Shown here piece after piece: positions 1 to 8,196 of a DNA stretch of 63,093 nt. Numbering within the stretch: the stretch's first letter is position 1; every line of letters begins with the position of its first letter. The stretch is from Pseudomonadota bacterium (GTDB taxonomy: Bacteria; Pseudomonadota; Gammaproteobacteria; Steroidobacterales; Steroidobacteraceae): assembly GCA_947453225.1 (NCBI GenBank), contig CANGFV010000003.1, forward strand, positions 1 through 63,093, given 5' to 3'. The translations under genes were made by a program, and so were the position numbers. The notes beneath the pieces were generated by a model. The model saw only the letters and a list, made by a program, of their open reading frames with translations, was not told the origin of the DNA and ran no database searches.

Positions 1-162
1 TCATAAAAGAACAGCCAAATCAATAAGTGATCAACAGCTGCCAATTAAGTTAGATCACGGATTAACCGCAAAGCTTTTATTGATTACATATAGATACGCC
101 TTAAGTGATTTTTAACAAATCACTTCAACTGCGTAACACTGTAATCAAAGAGGTATTTACAC

Positions 163-825
163 ATGAAATCAGATAGACAAATTAGAGATGACGTTGAAGC
201 TGCGTTGGACTGGGATCCAAGCTTCGACTCCAGAAAAATTGGCGTAGCAGTAAAGGATGGAGTCGTAACACTTAGCGGACATGTCAACACTTTCCCAGAT
301 CGATCCGCTGCGCAGAAAACTGCTCTGGGCGTGATCGGTGTCAAAGCCATTGCCAACGAAATTGAAATCAACTTGCCACTCGATGCCAAGCGAAGCGATA
401 CCGACATTGCTAGCGCCGCCATGATCGCACTAAAGTCAAATATCTCCGTCCCTTCAGATAAGGTAAAAATCACAGTACAAGATGGCTGGATTTCAATTAC
501 TGGAAAAGTCGACTGGTGGTATCAGAAAAACGCAGCCGAGATGGCTGTGCACTACCTACGCGGCGTTAGAGGTGTATCCAATAACCTCACCATTAGCGCC
601 CCTCCAACCAAGGTATCTTCAAGCGAAGTGAGATCAAAAATTGAAAGCGCATTCCAGCGACAGGCTCATTTGTATGCCCAAAAGATTAAAGTAGCCGTAG
701 AAGGCAACACGGTCACACTTGAGGGTGAGGTACCTACTTGGCAAGAACGCTGGGAAGCAGAAACTGCTGCTTGGTCAGCTCCAGGCGTATCTAAAGTACA
801 AGATCACCTTGTGATTAGAGCCTAG
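163..825 (+). CDS. Cytoplasmic protein with three BON domains
   Basis: The 220-aa product consists of three successive BON (OsmY/nodulation) modules at about residues 3-70, 77-145 and 152-220. Each shows the family pattern of an acidic helix, then a 'V.DG.V.LSG.V' strand pair and a closing 'V..V.N.L.I' segment. BON domains are thought to bind phospholipid or glycan surfaces and often occur in osmotic or envelope stress proteins. There is no signal peptide, so unlike E. coli OsmY this copy should be cytoplasmic (inference). The ATG at 163 follows an AAGAGG-like ribosome binding site. The gene is single, ends in a strong terminator, and converges on a small heat-shock gene, which fits a general stress role. 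The family call is firm; the function is not known. Confidence 0.85.
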   Translation: MKSDRQIRDDVEAALDWDPSFDSRKIGVAVKDGVVTLSGHVNTFPDRSAAQKTALGVIGVKAIANEIEINLPLDAKRSDTDIASAAMIALKSNISVPSDKVKITVQDGWISITGKVDWWYQKNAAEMAVHYLRGVRGVSNNLTISAPPTKVSSSEVRSKIESAFQRQAHLYAQKIKVAVEGNTVTLEGEVPTWQERWEAETAAWSAPGVSKVQDHLVIRA

Positions 826-847
826 AGTAATAGCTCGCTTAATACCG

Positions 848-885
848 CCCTTCCTCTGCTCTCTAAAGCGAGGAAGGGTTTTTAT
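848..885 (+). terminator. Rho-independent terminator after the BON gene
   Basis: A 9-bp stem (CCCTTCCTC at 848-856 with GAGGAAGGG at 870-878) is followed by TTTTTATTT. It lies 23 bases after the BON stop codon. Confidence 0.8.
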
Positions 886-954
886 TTATGGAGGACCAAA
901 CTTAATAAAAGAAAAGCATCGGCTCGCCTTCCTTGGCAAACCCATTTCAACGCG

Positions 955-1383
955 TTATTGAATTTTCACGTTAATAGACTTCTGTTTAGCGCTCTCTGTT
1001 TTTGGAATATGCACTTTCAGCATGCCATCCTTAGATTCGGCATGAACTCCAGTTTCATCAATATTTTCTGGCAAGGAAAAACTCCTGCAGAATGAACCAT
1101 AGTAGCTTTCTATCCTAATTTCGTTTTCGTCCTTGGCTTGCTTTTCCTGTTTGCGCTCGCCACTGATGGTGATAACGCCATTTTCCAACGTCACCTTGAC
1201 ATCTTCACGCTTCACCTCAGGAAGCTCTGCCTTAATTAAATACTCCTTATCTGTCTCACTAATATTGGCATTTGGCATCCATTCTGACTGATCAGAACGT
1301 AACAAGCCGCGACTCGAGAGTCGTGAATAACGATTGAAGAAATCTTCAAAATCCCGCAATGGTTCCCAGTTAACAAGATTCAT
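955..1383 (-). CDS. Small heat-shock protein, Hsp20/alpha-crystallin family
   Basis: The 142-aa product is an ATP-independent holdase chaperone that keeps unfolding proteins soluble. The alpha-crystallin domain spans about residues 38-130. It starts at the WMPNANISETDKEY segment and contains 'LENGVITISGERK' and the hallmark 'SKDGMLKVHIPK' strand near the end. A short N-terminal arm (MNLVNWEPLRDFEDFF) is typical of class-A bacterial Hsp20 proteins, as is the total length. The C-terminal I-x-I-like end is only weakly recognisable (INVKIQ). The ATG at 1383 is preceded by a clear GAGGG ribosome binding site that can be sequestered in a hairpin (see the leader entry). It is convergent with the BON gene. 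No sigma-32 promoter was identified with confidence. Confidence 0.92.
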   Translation of the reverse strand: MNLVNWEPLRDFEDFFNRYSRLSSRGLLRSDQSEWMPNANISETDKEYLIKAELPEVKREDVKVTLENGVITISGERKQEKQAKDENEIRIESYYGSFCRSFSLPENIDETGVHAESKDGMLKVHIPKTESAKQKSINVKIQ

Positions 1384-1434
1384 AACCTACCCTCTCTATA
1401 CATTGGTGAAAGACTGATTGAATATAGAGCGAGG
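1384..1434 (-). promoter_or_regulatory. Possible RNA-thermometer hairpin over the hsp20 ribosome binding site
   Basis: On the minus strand the leader reads CCTCGCTCTATA (1434-1423), a loop of about 22 nt, then TATAGAGAGGG (1400-1390) directly before the start codon. Seven contiguous pairs (CTCTATA/TATAGAG) are extended past a G-A mismatch by about three more pairs that cover the GAGGG Shine-Dalgarno. Bacterial Hsp20 genes are classic hosts of RNA thermometers (ROSE, fourU). This hairpin does not show a recognisable ROSE or fourU consensus, so the role is inferred from position and pairing. Confidence 0.4.
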
Positions 1435-1539
1435 CAGAGCCCAACAAAATAAGCACTAGCCCCTTTGAGATAGGTATTACCAACCGTTTTTTTCTTCTGT
1501 CACGCAAGAGGCTTAAGGCAAGCAAATGCCTTCTTCAGA

Positions 1540-1577
1540 AAATAAAAACCCCGATCAACTTGCTGATTGATCGGGGT
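1540..1577 (-). terminator. Terminator of the broken phosphoesterase gene
   Basis: A 9-bp perfect stem (CCCCGATCA at 1549-1557, TGATCGGGG at 1568-1576) is followed on the minus strand by TTTTTATT. It lies about 50 bases downstream of the minus-strand stop at 1627. Confidence 0.8.
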
Positions 1578-1626
1578 GTATTTGTAGAATAAATAGAACT
1601 TTATTCTTGAATCAAACGTAATCGCC

Positions 1627-4600
1627 TTACTGACATTTACCAGTTGAAGCGTTATAGGTGCAGGTCCAAGAATCATCAATAGACTTGTTCGTCTTGCCAG
1701 TACCTACTTTGTTAGTTGTTAAACTGTAACCATAACTAGTCGGTTCAACCCATGAACGAACATACTCTGACTGCACTGAAGTCTGATCCACTGTGACACG
1801 GATGTGCCCACTGTTTGGCAAAATAGTTCCACTCAAATAACCGCCAGTAGTGGCATTAGCGCTTGCGCCACTTGCATTTGTATTTCTAGCACTAGGTTGT
1901 GGCAATTCCTGATATCTAATGCCATCGGCATGGATCTGATTGACGTAAACGTGATCATGTCCATGAAAGACAGCAGTTACATTATTTTCTACGAGTAACT
2001 GATGAATTGACTTACCACCCCATCCAGGGCGATTTGTATTGAATGTTGTAGTATCGGCACCCCACTCATATTGATTAACCACCTCAATACCTCCACGCAT
2101 TGAAGTTCCACCACCCACCAAGTTATGTAGGAAAATAAATTTGAATTTAACTCCATCCAAAGTTGCCTGAGCCAAGGTGGATTTCAACCAGTCATACTGA
2201 GGTTTGCCTAAAGTAAGCCCCCAACCACTGCTACCAGTACTCATCCAATAAGGATCAAGTGCTACGAATAGCGCATCACCCCATCGCCACGAATACCACG
2301 TGGCGGAGTCGTATCTGACCAATGATTCTCCACTCAGCTTCGTATAACCTGAGTAGAAAGGCTGCAGTGCAGGCTTCGGGTTGGCGTAGTAATCAAGACG
2401 AGCCTTTGGTGCCCAATTCAGACCAGGCGAGGTTGAATTACGTGTACCCCATTCACTCTCGTGGTTACCATTTACCAGAAAGAGCGGTATCGAGTGCGTA
2501 ATCAAGCCAAAATAAGATCGATTGAAACGGTATCTTGCAACCATTTGAGCTTCAGTACTTACAGGTGGGGAACCCGTTGACTTACTTGTCGTACTGTTAC
2601 CAATCAATACACCCTCAGTTTTATCCAAGGCCTGATTATGTTTTTCAGTAAAGAAAGTATCACCTAGATCCAGCAAGAAATCAGGCTGGTCTGTCAGCAT
2701 ATTTTGAAGTGTTTGACGGAATAGGTAGATATCAGAATTCACATCCCAATGTGGATCTGCCTCGATCACAAATGAGAAAGCGCTACCCGGATTACGCGCC
2801 GTGTGAAATCTGTATTCAGGCGTCTGAACACCTCCAGTTCCGCCCGTAGGGGTGTAATTAATCTTGTAGTAATACTGAGTGTCTGCCAAAAGCCCACCGA
2901 TGTTAAATTCTGTGGTAATACCCCCAGTAATCAGAGCAATGGGTGAGGTAATGCTTGGATATGAGCCAGGGGTCGTGCCATAAGACACAGAGACCGACCC
3001 TGATTGGTCAGCACTAAACAACTTGATCACAATACTGTTTGACGTTGGCGAACCAAGCAGAATACTCGCCGTCAGTGCGGTGCCATTAACACAAGTCACA
3101 GTCACATTTGAAATATTAGAGGAAGGATCACCTGAATTTGCTGGCGTATTTACTGGCGCAACGATCCAACGGGCTGGTTAGTCACGCTAATTGAATAAGC
3201 AGACCCGGAAGTTATTGCCGCACCCATTGTGAAAGTCTTAAAAGCCGTAGTTCCTGCAGGCCCTGTAACCACCAGTGAATCAGAATTGACACTATTGAAG
3301 AGCGTTATGGACTGAGCACTGGTAAAGCCCATCACTGCTCCACCCACGGTATAAGTAGCAGCAGGCGTACAACTCACAAATAAACCAGAAATATCGCCTG
3401 AGATAGTGGTTGGATTAACAAAGTCGGTAGAGTCAGCGTTTTTAACGGAGCAACTGTTACCCGCTTTGGTCGCACTCAGGCTCACCTGATCTCCCTGATA
3501 CACCGTGAAAGAGAACGAACTGGCAGTGGTGGCTGAATTGGGCGGAGTCGCTCCTGAAATGGAAACCGAAGCGCCAGGCGCATTACTACCGCTCACCGTA
3601 TAAGGCACTGGAGAAGCAGTACAAGTCACCACCAAACTGGTGATATCAGCGCTAACTACTGTCGGATTGGTAAAGCCAGGAATTGAGCAGTTAAACCCAT
3701 CCTTCGCTGCATTCAAACTAATTGAATCACCCTGCTGCACGCTGAAACTAAATGTACCGCCCGTCGTCGGCGATGTATTGGATGGAGTCGCGCCAGTGAT
3801 CGACAGGCTAGCCCCTGAAGGATTAGTACCACTGACGGTGTACAGCGTCGGATTCGCCACACAGTTCACTTCTAATCCTGAGATGTTAGTGGTAACAACC
3901 GTCGGATTGGTAAGACCATTCACGGTGCAGGTATAGCCGTCTTTAGTTGCCGTCAAACTGATTGAGTCTCCCTGTTTAACACTAAAGCCAAATGTGCTTG
4001 CGCTAATATTGGCATTTGTTGGCGTTGCACCACTAATCGATACACTCGCACCGGGCGCATTAGTACCGCTCACCGTTAAACAATAGACTTTGACGTTAGT
4101 CACATTAGCGCCACTGATTTGCCCTGCACCATCAACAATTGCGCATTTTTGTCCCGTGGGTTGAGTATTGGCAGTAGGTTGACCACTGATGGTGACAAGA
4201 TAGTTGGACTGATTTTGCAGTTTGTTAGAAAAGGCAAATGAGCCATTAGCACATACCAGCTTGGTCGCAGAATTTAATGCAGCCACAAAACAACTATTGG
4301 CATTTAGACCTTCAACTGCACCAGAGACAGTGTAAGTGGTAGAACAATTCACAGTGACATTTGTGATGTTGGCAGTGCTGATTACACCACTCCCTCCACT
4401 CACACTACACGACTGCGATCCACCTGGCTGAATACCAACTGAAACGAGGTAGACCGTACCAGCAGGTAGCGCGCTAGCAAAACTAAAACCACCGTTTGCA
4501 GTAATAACCTTGGTCAATGAGTTATTGAGCTTAAGCACAAAAGATGTGCCGGCAATAAGTCCATTCACAGAACCACCAACGGTATATGCAGCAACACAAT

Positions 4601-4934
4601 TGACACTAACATTAGTAACGTTGCTAGAAATATTCGTTCCAACCCCAGATGTCACGGTACATTGCTGTCCGGAAGGCTGAATTCCTACGATAACCGCATA
4701 ATTACTGCCCGCTGATATAGCAGAAGCAAACGTAAATGATCCATTACTCGTACGAACCGAGGTATAGGCGCTGGTGTTATTTACTTTCAGGTTCATCACT
4801 AGAGTTTTTCCGGACAGCAACCCTGTGACATTCGCGCCGACGGTATAAGTGGTCGTTTGCGCATCAGCTGCACGTCCAAGAACGAGCATCGCCACAACCG
4901 CGACCGAGACAAGCACTCTGATTAATTTATTCAT
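1627..4934 (-). pseudogene. Frameshifted repeat-rich metallophosphoesterase (third paralog)
   Basis: Two adjacent reading frames together give one protein like the two intact giants downstream. The first (ATG 4934, signal peptide ending in ADA-QTTTY) carries seven repeat units: three of the longer SGL type, three shorter 'GASVSISGATP' units, and a seventh that breaks off. It stops near 3150, right after 'NQPVG', where the paralogs continue 'GQTC'. The second frame resumes with 'NSGDPSSNISNVTVTC' and holds a purple-acid-phosphatase N-terminal fibronectin-like domain and a metallophosphoesterase with DPH, LGDTF, GNHE and GHDH metal motifs. The frames differ by one step, and the total length is not a multiple of three. 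The 3' part has no sensible start of its own, since its first possible start (GTG at 3105) lies inside a repeat. The product would be exported. Unlike the paralogs it ends soon after the enzyme domain and lacks the shared C-terminal tail. A sequencing error at 3150-3170 is possible. Confidence 0.8.
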
Positions 4935-5070
4935 ACAAATCCGTAAATACGCCGTGATTCTGATAGTTTCTAATGAGCTAAAAATACGCATGGGAAGCCT
5001 ATACCACAAGCATGCCCATCGCTATAGACGGCATGGAAATTATATATTTTTTAACAAAATGGAAATTAGT

Positions 5071-5147
5071 TGGTCGGGACGAGAGGATTTGAACCTCCGA
5101 CCCCTTGCACCCCATGCAAGTGCGCTACCAGGCTGCGCCACGTCCCG
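5071..5147 (-). tRNA. tRNA-Pro (anticodon GGG)
   Basis: The minus strand folds into a full 77-nt cloverleaf with encoded CCA. The acceptor CGGGACG pairs with CGTCCCG, the D-arm is GCGCAGCCTGGTAGCGC, the anticodon arm is CTTGC-ATGGGGT-GCAAG, and the T-arm contains GGTTCAAATCC. The loop reads A-T-GGG-G-T, so the anticodon is GGG, decoding CCC (and CCU) proline codons. It matches the layout of E. coli proL. Confidence 0.97.
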
Positions 5148-5187
5148 ACCGATGCTTAAGCCAGTGGAATGGCTTTGCGGGGTGCGC

Positions 5188-5215
5188 ATCATACCCGATG
5201 AGATTTTGACAAGCA
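5188..5215 (-). promoter_or_regulatory. Putative promoter of tRNA-Pro
   Basis: On the minus strand a TATGAT box (5193-5188) is followed by a GC-rich GCGCACCCC discriminator, as expected for stable-RNA promoters. It lies about 40 bases upstream of the tRNA. The -35 element is uncertain: the best hexamer, TTGTCA (5212-5207), is only 13 bp away, while TGCTTG gives a 16-bp spacer. Confidence 0.4.
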
Positions 5216-5245
5216 CCAGAAATTGACAGCCTAAATAAAGCCTAC

Positions 5246-5277
5246 AAAAAAGAAAGCCACCCGAGGGTGGCTTTCTT
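5246..5277 (-). terminator. Terminator of the YHYH-protein gene
   Basis: A near-perfect hairpin (AGAAAGCCACCC 5251-5262 and GGGTGGCTTTCT 5265-5276) is followed on the minus strand by a T run (complement of AAAAA at 5246-5250). It lies about 30 bases after the stop of the 824-aa gene. The symmetric flanks could also work weakly in the other direction. Confidence 0.85.
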
Positions 5278-5304
5278 TCATTACCAACACAGGAAAATTT
5301 AGGA

Positions 5305-7779
5305 TTATTTTCCTAAGAAAGCGTTACACGCCGTACTGTTCCAGATAGGGTTTCCGGAAGTAGCAGATCCAGCACCACCTCTAAAGCAAGGAGTATTCTT
5401 TAAGTTAGCCTTCCAAGCGCCTTGAACCAAGGTGCTCACTGGAGTTGGTGTAGCTACACCACCTGAATAGTTTTGCCCAGCAACACAGCTAGGATCATTC
5501 GAACTACAAATAGTTTTTCCATTAGCTGTGTAGGTGTAAATGTATGGAGAAGCTGGCATTTGCGACTCGCGAGCATGATAGTGATAGCCGATACCATCGT
5601 GATCGTGACCGGCAAAGGCATCCAGAGCCACGCTAGCACCCAACATGGATGAATCTTGACTGCGATAACGACCAAACGTGGCAATACCGTCGTAACCGAA
5701 AGCAACTAGGGGCGGATGAGTTTTACCCACATAGTCACTGTCGTTGTACAAGCTAAGCTTATTGTTAGACGTCGGTGCATAACCGTCAGCATGACAGTGC
5801 GCACCACCACCACCTTGACCCACGTGGCAACCATACGTACTTAACTCAGCCTTCCAACTGGAAGGAATTACCGAGGCATTCATGATTGGGAAGGTCTGAG
5901 CCCCATCATAGGAAATACCATTATCATTTGAGCTAGCCCAATTAAAAGGATCGCCACTGGAGCTGTAGGCAGCCGCGCAGGCATCGCGTGATGCACCAGG
6001 TGCGAATTGTTTATCGCAATAAAGATTGGCATCGAAATTAGGAACATTTGTTCCGTTATTAATTGAAGTCAAGTTGGTCGTATTGACGTTGCCGTAATTT
6101 CGCATGGGAATACGAGTTGTTTGACTAACCAAATTAGTCAACCGGGTCATTGGCACACCCGGGGTGTTTGAACCAGCCGCAGGCGGCACAGGAATATCTA
6201 GCAAACCGTGGGGATTGCTAGACTGGCTGTAAGTAACGATATTCATAAATGGGTGATAGCAACCGTTGCTATCCGCTTCATTAGTGAACCAAACAAATGG
6301 CACCAATCTTTGATTTGGAGTGCCATCGGCAACCGCATCACTGACTAACGCGCCGGAGAGCAAGGCATCGCGGAAGGCGGTATACACAGCAGGGCTGTAA
6401 CGCAGCGCCGCTTGTGGAAGATCCGCAGTCGCAGTTCCAGACGGCACTTCGCCATTACACAACGTTGAACTATTACCCTCCACCTGTCCTTTCATCGTTA
6501 CTAGGAACGCGTCAGCTGCAGACTTTGTATCAGCATTAGCACCAGGCTTTGTCACCCCACCAGAAGACACCTGGGGCCGATACTTAACATTAAGTGTGTT
6601 TGCAAAATTAGTTTCAGTCGCAGACGTTGTTGCATTTGAAGGAAATGCAGCAGGCGGATTAGTTGTGGTGTACGCAGTATTGGTTGGGTTCATGATAGAA
6701 GGTACGCCATAACCATCACTTGAACTGTAGAAATAGAATGGAGTCGCAGAACCCACAGCAGATACCAATGAATAGACACCGGTAGCAGCATTGAAGTTAA
6801 CGTAGTAATTAGCTAGGGCAAAAGAAGTATCAATTGCAAAACTTGCGTTGTAGCAAGGGCTCTTTGTACACGCCGAAGTCGCGTCTTGAACAACACTACG
6901 TGCATACCTCTTTAGAGCACGCAAAGTGTGCGCAGTTGAGTCATAAGCAAAAGCCACGAAACCCGTAGAAGTCGTTTCAGGCAGGGTTGCACCAGAACTC
7001 GATGGGCCACCAATATTTCTTACGAATTTGAGATTACCGCTGCTATCAGCATCAATAGACTCATTAGGATGAAGATGTGAATCCAAACGATAGCCCACGT
7101 TTGTATAGCCGGCTGTTGTGATGTTGTATACCGTAGCATTGGTACCGTTATCAGCCACCTGCAGCACTTGGATCAGCTTGTTTAGGTAGGTCTTGTAGGT
7201 TGAAGATAAAGGCAAGGTCGCTGAAGTGGCTGCATATCCCGAGGCAACTGTGGTGTTGTAATCGTTACCAATAGCCAAGTACTTTGCAGAAGTGCTTACC
7301 GAAGACGAATTCGAAATCAAGTAGCGAGCACGGTTAGTCAATGTACCATTCACCAAAGTCTGACTTGGCGTATAGCTTCGTGGCATGGTGCTGGCGTATG
7401 ACACCGGCGTGAAATATTGGGCACAAGATGCTGCATCGGCACACACCCCACCCACACTGGTGATACTGGAGAGCCAGACGCTAGCATTACAGTAGGTGGT
7501 AGAACCGGTAGTGGTCGTTACCGTCACTGCTGGAATACTCAATTGACCAGTAGTAGAGCTGAGTGTATCAGCCGCAGTCGAAGAAGACGTACAGGTGGAA
7601 CCCACTGAAATGACGCCGCCTAATACGGCCGTGACATTTTGATAAGTCTTGCCACTGTATGTCACTAAAGGAATGTTCAGCACACCCTTAGTTGTGCTCC
7701 ATGTATCTACTGCATAGGCAGGAACCACGCCCGCACTCAACAGTACCGCCCCTAAAAGCCCAATTTTGCGAATATTCAT
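5305..7779 (-). CDS. Exported YHYH-domain protein
   Basis: The 824-aa product begins with a clear Sec signal peptide (MNIRKIGLLGAVLLSAGVVP, cleavage after AYA). Two short N-terminal units share a pattern of the type 'GxLxIPxVTxxxxTY...V', separated by single cysteines. A long middle region has no family I recognise. The C-terminal third (about residues 640-790) carries a YHYH module: CHVGQGGGGAHCHADGYAP, 'HPPLVAFGYDGI', 'FAGHDHDGIGYHYHARES'. The many His/Cys residues suggest metal binding, but no reaction is established for the YHYH family. The protein is predicted to be periplasmic or extracellular. It has its own terminator and is divergent from the 2391-aa phosphoesterase gene, so the shared 417-bp spacer should hold both promoters. 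Its composition (rich in S, T, N, A) resembles its surface-protein neighbours. Confidence 0.75.
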   Translation of the reverse strand: MNIRKIGLLGAVLLSAGVVPAYAVDTWSTTKGVLNIPLVTYSGKTYQNVTAVLGGVISVGSTCTSSSTAADTLSSTTGQLSIPAVTVTTTTGSTTYCNASVWLSSITSVGGVCADAASCAQYFTPVSYASTMPRSYTPSQTLVNGTLTNRARYLISNSSSVSTSAKYLAIGNDYNTTVASGYAATSATLPLSSTYKTYLNKLIQVLQVADNGTNATVYNITTAGYTNVGYRLDSHLHPNESIDADSSGNLKFVRNIGGPSSSGATLPETTSTGFVAFAYDSTAHTLRALKRYARSVVQDATSACTKSPCYNASFAIDTSFALANYYVNFNAATGVYSLVSAVGSATPFYFYSSSDGYGVPSIMNPTNTAYTTTNPPAAFPSNATTSATETNFANTLNVKYRPQVSSGGVTKPGANADTKSAADAFLVTMKGQVEGNSSTLCNGEVPSGTATADLPQAALRYSPAVYTAFRDALLSGALVSDAVADGTPNQRLVPFVWFTNEADSNGCYHPFMNIVTYSQSSNPHGLLDIPVPPAAGSNTPGVPMTRLTNLVSQTTRIPMRNYGNVNTTNLTSINNGTNVPNFDANLYCDKQFAPGASRDACAAAYSSSGDPFNWASSNDNGISYDGAQTFPIMNASVIPSSWKAELSTYGCHVGQGGGGAHCHADGYAPTSNNKLSLYNDSDYVGKTHPPLVAFGYDGIATFGRYRSQDSSMLGASVALDAFAGHDHDGIGYHYHARESQMPASPYIYTYTANGKTICSSNDPSCVAGQNYSGGVATPTPVSTLVQGAWKANLKNTPCFRGGAGSATSGNPIWNSTACNAFLGK

Positions 7780-8196
7780 ATCGACTCTTGGTATTAAAAA
7801 ACTTTATAGACCCGAAGCATCGTTCAAATTTAGTTTTGATGCAGGCGCTACTATATTCCTAGACCCATCGTGAATGCTAGACCAGACAACCACGGTATTC
7901 AAACCCAAGTCACACTTTTAGCACCTCAAACTCAGATTTTTTTCTTATGAATGAAACATAATGCAAATTTAAATTACTCTCCTAAGTACCAAAGAGTTTG
8001 AGCCAGGTGTTAATTTTGGGTCATTTGCCATAATCCAATCAGACATAAATCTGTGAACTAATCATTATTTTTAGCCTTAATGTTTGTCAGCAGGCAGACA
8101 CTCAGATTATATTTGGTGCAAATATTGACCATTGATCGGTCTCCCCTCCACCGACATTTAATAAAGACGATAGTTTTAGAGCCAGACGGGATACTC
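7780..8196. other. Divergent intergenic region
   Basis: These 417 bases separate the divergent YHYH and 2391-aa phosphoesterase genes. The region is AT-rich and should hold both promoters. I could not assign reliable -35/-10 pairs, hairpins or coding sequence here. Confidence 0.4.

Noticed and set aside
1627-3105. The 3' part of the broken phosphoesterase as an independent gene starting at GTG 3105
   Set aside because: The start lies inside a repeat unit, there is no signal peptide or ribosome binding site, and the upstream frame supplies the missing part in paralogous order.
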